Assembly: GCF_026241755.1 (NCBI RefSeq)
Contig: NZ_JAPJDA010000027.1
Location: 1 to 53,986, forward strand
Length of the DNA: 53,986 nt
Reading direction: 5' to 3'
From: Salinimicrobium profundisediminis
Lineage (GTDB): Bacteria; Bacteroidota; Bacteroidia; Flavobacteriales; Flavobacteriaceae
Shown here: positions 42,219 to 52,000 of the stretch, piece by piece
Numbering within the stretch: the stretch's first letter is position 1
How the letters are laid out: the number at the start of each line of letters is the position of its first letter
The notes under the pieces: generated by a model
Databases searched by the model: none
What the model saw: the letters and a program-made list of their open reading frames with translations, nothing else
Told to the model about the DNA's origin: nothing
Program-made: the position numbers and the translations under genes

Positions 42219-43157
42219 TTAAAGCTCTTTTTCTATGGTGAAAGAAAAGACCTCACTCCTCTCCCCCACATTGCCCGCGGAATCATAAGATTTCATAAAC
42301 CAGTAGTAGGTTTCTTCCCTGTCCAAAGTAGTCGCATAGGAAGTGGTCACCCTCTCCTTCACCACAAGATCGGCTAGCTCCAGGTCTTTAAAAACAAAAA
42401 GACTGTCTATTTCCTCTGATCCCTCAACGCTGTTCCTATCCCATTCAAAAGTGACGGTGGGCAGGGAAAAATTTGCTTTATCTGCAGGGCGAAGCAGCGT
42501 AGGACTCTCGGGCGCCTTCGTGTCTACAAAGACGGTTCTTTCGAAATACAGGGTATTGCGGCTATCATTTTCGGCCCGAACTCTCCAGGTGGATTGTCCT
42601 TCGACAAAATCCATGGACAGGTGCGTTTCTGAAGTTGTTTTTTCAACCACCACCTCTTCGTTCTGAAGTATTTGCACCCGGTAAACCGTGGCTTCCTCTA
42701 CTTCTCCCCAGTTCAACACGATATCACCGGAGCCCGACAGGAAATTGTTTGATGGTGAAAAAAGCTTCACCTGTTGTTCAGAAAAATCTTCAGTTGCTTT
42801 TACAGTAAATTCTGCGGAAGCATAGGTGGTAGTGAAGCCGGAATTAAGAGCTCTCACCCGCCACTCATAACTTCCCTCCTGCAGTTCTTCGGAAGTAAAA
42901 TTTTCTTCTATAATTTCATCCACTACAAGTTGTTGAGGGGCATCAAAATTGGGAGCGGCTATTTGAAACTGGTAAGCAGTCGCTCCTTCCACAGCAGTCC
43001 AGTTGAAGGCAACCATTGAAGTTGCCACTGTAGTTCCTTCCACCGGAGCGAGCAACTCTACTTTTGAACCAGACAGATCCTCTTCCAGCAAAATTTCTTC
43101 GCAAGAGAAAAACATGAGAGGAAGGAAAAGTGCCAAAATAACTTTATTTTTTTTCAT
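42219..43157 (-). CDS. Lipoprotein with three fibronectin-III-like domains
   Basis: About 312 residues from ATG 43157 (upstream alternatives overlap the previous gene). The lipobox is LMFFS-C. Three repeats of about 90 residues follow the FN3 pattern VELLAPVEG..FNWTAVEGATAYQFQI, VKLFSPSNN..LNWGEVEEATVYRVQI and PTLLRPADK..FEWDRN, each ending with a YEWRVRA/STWRVRA-like strand. It lies in operon 2 of the secretion system, so it may be a secretin-associated lipoprotein or a substrate-holding protein. Such a component is not part of canonical T2SS. Confidence 0.75.
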   Translation of the reverse strand: MKKNKVILALFLPLMFFSCEEILLEEDLSGSKVELLAPVEGTTVATSMVAFNWTAVEGATAYQFQIAAPNFDAPQQLVVDEIIEENFTSEELQEGSYEWRVRALNSGFTTTYASAEFTVKATEDFSEQQVKLFSPSNNFLSGSGDIVLNWGEVEEATVYRVQILQNEEVVVEKTTSETHLSMDFVEGQSTWRVRAENDSRNTLYFERTVFVDTKAPESPTLLRPADKANFSLPTVTFEWDRNSVEGSEEIDSLFVFKDLELADLVVKERVTTSYATTLDREETYYWFMKSYDSAGNVGERSEVFSFTIEKEL

Positions 43158-43158
43158 C

Positions 43159-43884
43159 TTACATCTTGTCAAAAACATCATCTTTTTTCAATTTCTTAGG
43201 ATCTTTTACTGTATTGCCTGGACAGGAGCTGTTTCTTTCACGAAATGCCGCTATCAGCGGTTGCCTTCGGTTATTCTCTGCCCAGCAAAAAGCAGAAAAC
43301 CCATATTCGAAGGACACCCCATCGCTGAACTCAATAATTTCTCTCGATTTATCCTTTTTAAGCAGTTCCAGGGAATAGCTGCTTTTTCTGTTATTCACCA
43401 GGTAGATCTCGGAAAAATTATCTATAGCCTGAGCAATTTCATCCGGGAAGTAAATATTTGTGGATGTGAGGATCACATTTTTATCGTTAGTTCCTAAATA
43501 GTTCCTGAGACTTGTGTTGGCGGGAGAATTGAGGGCATCAATTAATCCTATTTTATCAGAGATTTCAAATTTGTGATATTGAGGCCTGAGGTCTAAGGAA
43601 TCAATAATCTCTAGCTTTTGATCCTTACTAAGAACCTTTTTATTGAATTTCCTCAGGCTGCTCCTGGTGAAGTTACCTTTCTTGACAGTAAGGCGGATTT
43701 TTTCTTCCAAATGCGGCACTCCGGCCTCTTTAAAATTAGATGAGGTCAAGTTCTCTGAATACGCACCTATCATTCCCGGAAAAGGCTGCGAAGACAGATC
43801 TGTAAAGGAATCACCTCCAAAAGAGACTGTTTTGCAGGATACAACTAATAGGATTATAAACAATAGTAAAAGATAATTTTTCAT
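43159..43884 (-). CDS. Lipoprotein of unknown function, first gene of secretion operon 2
   Basis: A 241-residue protein with lipobox LLVVS-C at Cys17. The mature part is soluble and mixed alpha/beta. It includes LEIIDSLDLRPQYHKFEISD, NVILTSTNIYFPDEIAQAID and a Cys-containing region near the end (FSAFCWAENNRRQPLIAAFR). I do not recognise the family. It starts operon 2, and the next gene begins one base after its stop. A secretin-piloting role is possible because operon 1 encodes no pilotin. A 23-bp motif copy lies 74 bp upstream. Confidence 0.6.
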   Translation of the reverse strand: MKNYLLLLFIILLVVSCKTVSFGGDSFTDLSSQPFPGMIGAYSENLTSSNFKEAGVPHLEEKIRLTVKKGNFTRSSLRKFNKKVLSKDQKLEIIDSLDLRPQYHKFEISDKIGLIDALNSPANTSLRNYLGTNDKNVILTSTNIYFPDEIAQAIDNFSEIYLVNNRKSSYSLELLKKDKSREIIEFSDGVSFEYGFSAFCWAENNRRQPLIAAFRERNSSCPGNTVKDPKKLKKDDVFDKM

Positions 43885-43958
43885 TTAATTGTTAGCTTAA
43901 ACACGGAGAGTATCTAATGTCTAAAGGTAACTTACCCTTAGTGGGTGGAAGGAATGGA

Positions 43959-43981
43959 AAACCGTAAAAAAAGTAGGGTTC
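43959..43981. promoter_or_regulatory. Recurrent 23-bp motif, site 6
   Basis: AAACCGTA-N7-TAGGGTTC, 74 bp upstream of operon 2 on the minus strand. It shares TAAAAAAAGTAGGG with site 1. The rest of the 416-bp gap 43885-44300 shows no convincing gene. Confidence 0.6.
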
Positions 43982-44300
43982 AAAACCCTAAAACAAAACA
44001 AGAAATACGGCTTTAGCTTAGAATAAAGGAATTATGAAATTTAAAGAAATGGGAAATACATGCTTCAATTTTTTTTTTCTTGTAAAACAAATTTTGAAGG
44101 CAAGATGCATAATAACTCTGAAGACAAAGAATAGAATAATAACAACAACATGCCCAGAAAAGATTTGTTTGTCCCGATAAAATTTAACCCTTATATAACC
44201 AATTCAACTTATACTTTAAAGAAAAATAGCTTGGAAACCCATCTCTTATGAGTTTGATACTCCAAATAAATATCCTCGAATATCACTTATTTCTATCTCT

Positions 44301-44639
44301 TTATTTCATTTTTAATTCTTGGTCTATTATTCCATATCTTCCATAAAAGGTTATTTCAATATTCTCTTTGTGAACTAGAACAACAATTGGATCTCCAGGT
44401 TTTAGTACCAGATCAATTCCCTCTTCACTTCCTTTTAACGGCGGATTCATCTCCAGATGATAATCATAGAAAATATTCCTATTCCGTGGCGAATCAAAAG
44501 CATATGAGGTAGGTCTTATTTCCGTTATAATCCCTTGAACCTCGTAAAAATCTTTTTCATTGTAATCCTCATATCTTTTCTGCTTTTTTTCACAAGCTAT
44601 GAATACCAAAAGAATTATTAATAGTAATATGGTTCTCAT
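44301..44639 (-). CDS. Small lipoprotein, candidate immunity protein for RHS-2
   Basis: A 112-residue lipoprotein (lipobox LVFIA-C at Cys16) with a compact beta-rich domain (DFYEVQGIITEIRPTSYAFD, VLKPGDPIVVLVHKENIEIT). I recognise no family. It starts 7 bp after the RHS-2 gene, the usual immunity position, and is unrelated to the membrane protein behind RHS-1. If it is an immunity protein, the lipoprotein signal suggests that the RHS-2 effector acts in the periplasm or at the envelope. This is inference. Confidence 0.55.
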   Translation of the reverse strand: MRTILLLIILLVFIACEKKQKRYEDYNEKDFYEVQGIITEIRPTSYAFDSPRNRNIFYDYHLEMNPPLKGSEEGIDLVLKPGDPIVVLVHKENIEITFYGRYGIIDQELKMK

Positions 44640-44646
44640 ACTGGTT

Positions 44647-47600
44647 CTATATTCCTTTTCTTAGCATATTCCAATCTCTTGCCATATAACTCCTATAGGT
44701 TCCTCGACCTTGGAACCTCCCACGGTAGTTTTGGCTAAATCTTTTCACAAATTCTTGGAAACTCATATTTTTGAAAGGATTAGCTGATACAGAAGAATGA
44801 TGATTCCCCGTTGTTAGTGCTGTCGTTCCTTCGCGCGCTCTAGCCAAAGAACCTTTATTTGTTCTTAGACCTAAATATCTGGGCTGCACTGAACTACTAA
44901 TACTTTCTGGTCCGCCCATCAAGTCAAGTTGCATACCAGCAAAGGCGGCATAAGTAGCGAGTCTTGCATTCCGCTCACCTCCAACATAATTTATATAATT
45001 GTGGGCAGTAATAGGTTGATACCAACCAGTCCTTTCTCTACGTCGCAATTCTCTCGAAATAGGATCGCTGCCCCCTCCGCTTAAAATATTATTTCTCATT
45101 TCATAATCCTCTCTGGTATATAAATAGTCTGTTTTACGTTGATAATAAGCCACTTCATTTTGTAATTTGTGCTGAGACAGCTCTGTCATTCTTGATGCAC
45201 CTGTAGATTTTTTATGAACGATTGTAGCATTGGAGAGGGGGAGCCCCTCGTTGTAGCTATCGAAAAAAGCAATATCTTCTCTTATAAAGTTCTGTAGGCC
45301 TTTGTTTGAAACATCTGATCCCTCCTGATTAATATAACCCAAGAGTCGAGCAATTTCATCTTCATCAGTGGTTGTATAGCCTCCGTTTACACTCTCCCAA
45401 AGACCCGTTGGATCAGAAAAAAAGATCGGATTATTAAACCCGAAACGGTAGGGAGTGTAATCTTGTGCCTGTTCTGCTAACTCGTCTATTACGTTGAACC
45501 TTCCAATAGCAGGATCGTACTGTCTGAAGGTCATTTCAAGAACATTCAGACCCAGAGTCTCATTAAGCTCCTGTCCATTATAATTGAAGTAATTGATGTG
45601 AACACCATTCACTACATTATTATATCCTTTATGCTCTAATCCAAAAGGGTAATAATTGTTCTCTTCAGAAATAACTAAACTTGGAGAACTCGCAGTTCCA
45701 TTGTTAGAATAGCTCAACCTAATATTCCCTAAGTGGTCTTTATACTGGTAATGATATTTATAAGTCCCGGACACGTTTTCTACATAACCTTCAGGATGAT
45801 TAAAGAACTGCAGGGTAGGATTATTTGATCCTTCTTTCTTGTAGATATAATTTCCCGCGTAATCTGTAGTTGTTGTTCCGACCACTTTTCGTTGTTTTAC
45901 TCCTGTCGCATCGTAAATATAGGAAATTGTTCCGCTACCTATATTCACAGATTTAGGTAAATTCAGGTGGTTGTAGGTGATGCCATTAGTGGTGGAGGCA
46001 CCAATACCTTTGTTCAGGTCTTTAAGCATATTTCCATTCCCGTCGTAAGTATATTCATTGGTTGTATTGATTCCATCCTTAAATCCATCTACATCTCCTG
46101 ATGTATCTGTAACCCGGCGAAGTCGGTTACTCACTTCAGAATTGTGATAATTATAGGTAAGGTTATCCATAGTACCTCCCGATTTGGTTCGAATGAGAGA
46201 TTTAATATTTCCATTTTTATCATAAGTGATTCCGGACACATTGTAATCGGCAACCTGTTCACTAAATAAGCTTCCCGTAGAATTTCCTCTTCTAAAATTC
46301 CCGGCTGTAATTCGGTATAAATGATCATATTGGTAAGCATACCCACGCTTCCTCTGGCTATAGGTGTCTTGGTTGTTTGCCGTGCGCCAGATGGTTTCAC
46401 TTATGTTGCCATTGTAAAGAGGTTGGACGCCACCAATCCCCATCTCGGTGGTATTATAATTGAGTTGAAACGCGAAAAGATCATCCCCCAATGTGCCGGG
46501 ATTGTTAATTTGTTTGAGCCAGCCACGAACATTGTAGGTGTAGTCAACATTCTGCAGCCCTATACCGTTTTCAACACCTCCCACTTGTTTCTGCACCATT
46601 TGTCCCAGCTCATCATAGGTGTTGCGCGCAATAAGTTCGGTGGCATTCGAATTTACCTTCTGCTTTTGCTCGAGCAGTCTGCCCATGTGGTCATAATGGA
46701 AAGTATCTGTGGTGGTAATAGTGGTTTGTCCGGATTTACTATGGGTGGTTTTGTTCAGTTTTACCTTTCCTGTAAAATCAAGGTCGCTTTCCACCAGGTC
46801 TGTGGTTCCCAGATAGGAATTTACAGATTTGGTCCAGACTGCTCTTCCCTTCGCCTCATAAGCCGTCACAGTAGTGATCCAGTTAGAGGTATCCAGCACA
46901 CGCACCTTGCTCACTGTTGGTAAACCTTTAGTGGCAGTGCTGATAGTTTCACCAACGGTACTGGCGGAAGGAACTACTATTCCTACCTGTGCAGAGGAAG
47001 TGAGATAGGTATCGTAATAGTTCTCGGTGTGGACCTCGCTAATATATGTTTTTGGATAGGCAGTATTTGTATAATAAATGGAAGTCCCTCCTAATGTCAG
47101 AGCACCTCCTCTATTTTCAAATTGAGGAGTGTAAGCATCTGCCTCTGCTTGTAGAGTCGTACGGCTCACTGTTCTTGTCACCAGCCCAGTATAAGCCACT
47201 CTTCCAAAAGCATCATATTTGGTGAACAGCCATTTGCCCTGCGCTTTGAGATTTTGATCCTGAGTCATAATAGGCTGATCCAGGTTGTTATAGACAATCG
47301 ACTCCCAATTTGTCGCAGTTCCTTTGCCAGGTAGCTTTTTTTCAATAAGCCTATTCCTTCCGTCATACCTGTATTGATAACATAATTCGGCAAGCTCTGT
47401 TGCTGAAATACCATCTGAAGTCACCACTTTCGGAGGAATGACGTATGTAAGATTACCATAGTCATCATATACATAATAAGTGTCGTGAGGCGCCCCTGCA
47501 TTATAGGTTCTTTTTAGCACTACCCTTCCCTGCTTATCTTTAAATTCTTCTGTGGTATGATCCAATCCTGAAGTAGGAGTCCAGTTTTCATCCTTGGTAA

Positions 47601-48906
47601 TGTTCTTGTAAAGTTCTCCTGCCGCGTAATGTGTCGGAGAAGAATTGTCCAGCAATGGGACATTCGAACTCGATAAGTTTACCCGATACAATCGTACTTC
47701 ATTCAGGGTATTTGTCAGATATTCAAATTTTACAGTATGGTCACCATCGCTAGTTTTATTCACCTTCCATGCTGCTCCCGGTGCTCCCTGCTCTACTACA
47801 CGATTTAAGGGTGAGGCTTCAAAATGTTTTTCAGAATAAGGGTTAGGATTAGTACTGCTCAGCTCCACTCCATATGTAGAAAGATAATAACTATTGGTAG
47901 CAGTAACAGCATCACTTCGATAAATACCAGATGAAGAACCTCCAACAGCATAAGGAAGATAATCCTTATCCTGCCTCCCGTAATTATCATAACCTATATG
48001 AGTGACGATATCTTGATATCCCGTACCTCCCGACTGCTTTATCCCCACATGCTGCATCGGACGGCCAAGCCCATCATAATAAGTAATTTCCTCTATCACA
48101 TCATCTGGCGTCGGATCTTCCGGTGAGGTCGTAAATTCCCTCTTATACATCCGGGTAAAGACATAATTCTCATCCGAAAAATCACCTGTCCCTATAGCAT
48201 CGGGGCATCCATTCACAGACCCTGCAGTTGTTGGACATTGATCATCACTATTTGAAACATAATTTGCCGGTTTAGAACAAGCACTTTTGGAAATAGAAGG
48301 ATCACCAAATCCATCCCCGTCATTGTCAGAATACCACAATGAACTCTGATTGATGATATAGGTTACTGAACGTGAACCACTCCATAAGTGACTACCGTTA
48401 TCTCGCGCCCGAAGATAATATTTTGTCCCAGTGGTTCTGTTTATACTTAAACCGCTACTTGATGTACTAGTCCCGGTGCTGCTACTTTGCCAATACCACG
48501 TTACTCCTGATGGAGGAGAATTACGGGTTAACTTAGTATAACCACAATAATTTGTTACAATAATGGCAGACGGAGTCGAAGGTGGAGAAGCATTGCAATT
48601 ATCCCATACCAAGGGTTCGGTATCATCACAATCCAGATTGTTAGAAACATATCCAGTAGGTTTAGTTGAACTTTGAGTAGACATATTAGGATTTCCGTAA
48701 CCATCACGATCAATATCACGAAACCACGTATAACTATTACCTCCTCCGCCAGGCTCACCAGGTGGGGGTTCTATTGGCTCCACCATCATTAAATGTAATT
48801 CATTAGTGCCTGCTTCAGAATTATTCGATTTTTCCTCCTTTTGTTCTTGACCAACTACAGGAAAGGCAAAAAAACATGCCAATATAAGAATTAATGCTCT
48901 TTTCAT
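44647..48906 (-). CDS. RHS-repeat protein 2 with variable C-terminal domain (TcC-like)
   Basis: About 1,419 residues from ATG 48906. The first 465 residues are almost identical to RHS-1 (signal peptide, MopE-like motifs, YD region). The RHS repeats are then homologous but diverged, and the core reads NNYYPFGLEHKGYN, FRQYDPAIGRFNVIDEL, FGFNNPIFFSDPTG. A unique tail of about 240 residues follows. It is basic towards the end (RELRRRERTGWYQPITAHNY, NYRGRFQGRGTYRSYMARDW) and unrelated to the RHS-1 tail. No catalytic motif can be named with confidence. The paralogue tails differ while the body is conserved, the usual sign of polymorphic toxins. Confidence 0.88.
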   Translation of the reverse strand: MKRALILILACFFAFPVVGQEQKEEKSNNSEAGTNELHLMMVEPIEPPPGEPGGGGNSYTWFRDIDRDGYGNPNMSTQSSTKPTGYVSNNLDCDDTEPLVWDNCNASPPSTPSAIIVTNYCGYTKLTRNSPPSGVTWYWQSSSTGTSTSSSGLSINRTTGTKYYLRARDNGSHLWSGSRSVTYIINQSSLWYSDNDGDGFGDPSISKSACSKPANYVSNSDDQCPTTAGSVNGCPDAIGTGDFSDENYVFTRMYKREFTTSPEDPTPDDVIEEITYYDGLGRPMQHVGIKQSGGTGYQDIVTHIGYDNYGRQDKDYLPYAVGGSSSGIYRSDAVTATNSYYLSTYGVELSSTNPNPYSEKHFEASPLNRVVEQGAPGAAWKVNKTSDGDHTVKFEYLTNTLNEVRLYRVNLSSSNVPLLDNSSPTHYAAGELYKNITKDENWTPTSGLDHTTEEFKDKQGRVVLKRTYNAGAPHDTYYVYDDYGNLTYVIPPKVVTSDGISATELAELCYQYRYDGRNRLIEKKLPGKGTATNWESIVYNNLDQPIMTQDQNLKAQGKWLFTKYDAFGRVAYTGLVTRTVSRTTLQAEADAYTPQFENRGGALTLGGTSIYYTNTAYPKTYISEVHTENYYDTYLTSSAQVGIVVPSASTVGETISTATKGLPTVSKVRVLDTSNWITTVTAYEAKGRAVWTKSVNSYLGTTDLVESDLDFTGKVKLNKTTHSKSGQTTITTTDTFHYDHMGRLLEQKQKVNSNATELIARNTYDELGQMVQKQVGGVENGIGLQNVDYTYNVRGWLKQINNPGTLGDDLFAFQLNYNTTEMGIGGVQPLYNGNISETIWRTANNQDTYSQRKRGYAYQYDHLYRITAGNFRRGNSTGSLFSEQVADYNVSGITYDKNGNIKSLIRTKSGGTMDNLTYNYHNSEVSNRLRRVTDTSGDVDGFKDGINTTNEYTYDGNGNMLKDLNKGIGASTTNGITYNHLNLPKSVNIGSGTISYIYDATGVKQRKVVGTTTTDYAGNYIYKKEGSNNPTLQFFNHPEGYVENVSGTYKYHYQYKDHLGNIRLSYSNNGTASSPSLVISEENNYYPFGLEHKGYNNVVNGVHINYFNYNGQELNETLGLNVLEMTFRQYDPAIGRFNVIDELAEQAQDYTPYRFGFNNPIFFSDPTGLWESVNGGYTTTDEDEIARLLGYINQEGSDVSNKGLQNFIREDIAFFDSYNEGLPLSNATIVHKKSTGASRMTELSQHKLQNEVAYYQRKTDYLYTREDYEMRNNILSGGGSDPISRELRRRERTGWYQPITAHNYINYVGGERNARLATYAAFAGMQLDLMGGPESISSSVQPRYLGLRTNKGSLARAREGTTALTTGNHHSSVSANPFKNMSFQEFVKRFSQNYRGRFQGRGTYRSYMARDWNMLRKGI

Positions 48907-49076
48907 CTTAATTCTGTGTTTTATAGTGATAACCGTATTCTGAAATAATATTTTGATCCTGATCTTTAATAAATTCCAAACGATTAAAAGCATCGTATTC
49001 ATAGTAGGTAGTTAGTCCCTTTGGATCGGTAGTACTTCTTAATCCAACCAATGGTTCATAGGTATAGGTGGTAATT
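47512..49076. repeat. 1,565-bp near-identical block, copy B
   Basis: Direct-repeat partner of 31041-32605, same orientation, constant offset of 16,471 bp. Recombination between the copies would delete or duplicate the intervening 16.5 kb, including operon 2. Confidence 0.93.
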
Positions 49077-52000
49077 AGTGCCTGGGGTAGTTTATTGTCA
49101 CTACGGAGATTATTAATAATACCAACATTACTCTCATTGTAATCATTTAAACTACTAATACTTATACCTATTGCAGAAGCAATATCAGAATAACTGGCAT
49201 TTTCAATCTTTGCTACTGGGTATTGTCCATTGTAACCCCATATATAAGAAATTTTGGAGCCATCAGCTTTTGAGACTTCAATATGATTTCCATAAATATC
49301 ATAATTTGTATATAAAATACGATCCTCCAGAAGATTACCGTTTTTTGAAACCTGAACAGTAGTTGGAAGGGTAAGAGAACTATTAGAAAACCGTTTAAAG
49401 ATCGTCCTGCTTCTAGATAACAAAGTCTCATTTTTATATTTTTCTACTTGGACAGGTATCGCTGTTTTAAAGTCTGCATCACTTCCGTTTAAACCTTTCT
49501 TCTTTAGATTAATTAGGGGTAGATATTCAGTAGAATAATCAAGTGGTTCTCCAAGGGAGTTTACGTTAACAACATCATGGGGGTAATAGTTTTTGGTTTT
49601 AATATGATTTCCCTGACTATCTATAGAAGAAATAATAGATGGCAGTAGATTTTGTTCATTGTATTCATACAAAACTTTGGTAACAATTGGATCTCCATTT
49701 GTTGAATTATATGAATATTCAGTAAGGGATGTTAAAGGCTCCCATCGTGAGAAAATGGGATAATAATGAAATCTTCCATTACCATACCATGTCGAAGAAC
49801 CAAAAGGATTATATCCATCTTGAAAAACACTACTAATAATCACCTCATCCAACCTGGTGTATTCATAGAATTTTTCATGAATTTTTTTATTGCCATCACT
49901 AATTGAGGTACTTTTCAGTTTTCCATCTAAATAGAATTCTATGCTACTTGGAATAAATTCCTGACTAATTGGGGTAGCATAATTAATATTAACATTGTTA
50001 TGATAATTATATGTAGTTGTACCATTTTCCCCGTTAATACCATTCTTTTCAATGATTTTCGAATATCCTACATGACTGTTTTGAGAAAGACTTAAATTAT
50101 TATGAAACGATGATGAAAATCGTATAGTGTTATAACATCCTGATGCAGGAGTTCCGTAAAACATCGTCCAATATCTATTCGGAACCTTAAGAACTCCATA
50201 ACTCAAATCTTTTTGTCCTTCAGGTGTATTAACCTTATAACCATATTCGTAGGTCTTAATCATTTGCCCCTCATTTGACTCAACTTCTGAGTGGATTATT
50301 TTCTTAACCCTAAGACCACCAGTGTATTTTTTATCAATTTTCTTTTTTATTCGGCACTTAAAGGTGAGATAGGCAGACTGATTATTGTCCATCTCCGGAA
50401 TGTTGAAGCTTAAATCAATAGGCCCAGTTATATTATCAGGTAAATTAGTATCTGTGAAGGAATAACCACCACTATTTGGTGTCACATTGGCATAATAACG
50501 TTTGGAATAATTAGAACTATTAAATTCCGCCCACATATTGTTATTAAAAATAATAGGTGAACCTGTACTCGTAATAACAAAACTTACTTCCGCGTTAGAA
50601 ACTCCCTGGGAATCGGAGGGCAAATTGAAGGGCATAGAAATGCTGGAGTATTCTGAATCCAACTGTCCCTTTCGTGAAATTTTTCTTATATCTTGAGTAT
50701 AATCTACAAAAACCGCATCGGTGCTATTAGTAGCATACTCATTTGCTTCAAATTCAAAAGAAGTACTTCCGCCAGTAGGATAGGTTATTTTGTGAAGAAT
50801 GTTTGCTCCAATCACTGTAGGATTTGTTTCCCTATTGCTTCCTCTAATTCTATAAGTACGTTCTGTACTAAATTGCAGTGGAGGATTGCATCCTATTGGA
50901 GAGTTATTACTATCTGAGATTAATTTAAGTTGATTATATGGTAGAGGACCTTCAAAGGAGGGTATTAAATTAGAGTTTGCCCTTCCATTGTAGTAGCCCC
51001 AATGATCTTGACTAAAAGAGTCTTTATTTGGTAAATTAATTGCAGAATATTCAAACTGATACTTTCTTTCCTCAAGTCCTGATTTTTCGGTTATTTTATT
51101 TAATCTAAGCCTTTTTCTGTAGTAACTATATTCCTCTGTAGGTAGATTTTCCATATATCCTTTAAGGGAATTATTACTCTCAAAATAATCAGTTTCAAAT
51201 TCAAATTCTCTGATTACCTTATTGTGGTTATTATAAATACCAATAGTTTTTAAACTTTTTCCATCCTTAAGGTCCTCCCTAGATAAGCTGTTAGCATTTA
51301 AAACTAAATAACCATTATCCCATTCGATTCTTTTTAAATAAAGCTTTTGTGTCCTGATATCAGAAAAATTCTTTTGATCAATAAAAAATGTAAAATCTTG
51401 GTCTCCGCCGCGTACAGTGGATACCTCCCCATATGACTTTTGCCATGAAGGGAAAGTGTCTTGAGAATAATAAAATTTAAGTTCTCTTTTATTTGGTGAA
51501 ATATATTTTGTAATATACCAAGAGCCATTAACCTCTTTTCCATAGTAATTTTTGGAGGTCTCTTTTTTTTCAAAGAAGTATTGAGAACCATCATTCTTTC
51601 TTACCATCCAGCCACCTTCTGTTTTTCTGATCTCCAAATCTTTTTTATCAAGAAAATGTATATTCTTTTCCTGATCCAAAACAAATTTGCCTTGTAAATC
51701 CATAAAATTAATAGCATAGATGTCAGGTTCCCAATCAAAGAGCCCTCCAATGTAGTGACTGTAATCTACTATCTGACCATCAACTTGAGCCAAATTAGAG
51801 CGTCCGCTACTTATTGCAGGTGCTCTTTCACCGGATCCATTAAAATTATTCCCTCCCGGTACATTATAGCAATCAACTGTGTTTCCTAAACTCCCTCCGC
51901 TACAGTTGTCAACAATATCAATAATTTTGGGAGAACTATGGTACGGGCTTGTTTGGTCAGCAACACTTCCAATAAAGTCCTCAACCCCCTTTACAGTTCT

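Noticed and set aside
44033-44179. 48-codon open frame between operon 2 and cassette 2
   Set aside because: Composition follows the local poly-T/A-rich DNA, no signal or motif, and it lies on the opposite strand to all neighbours.
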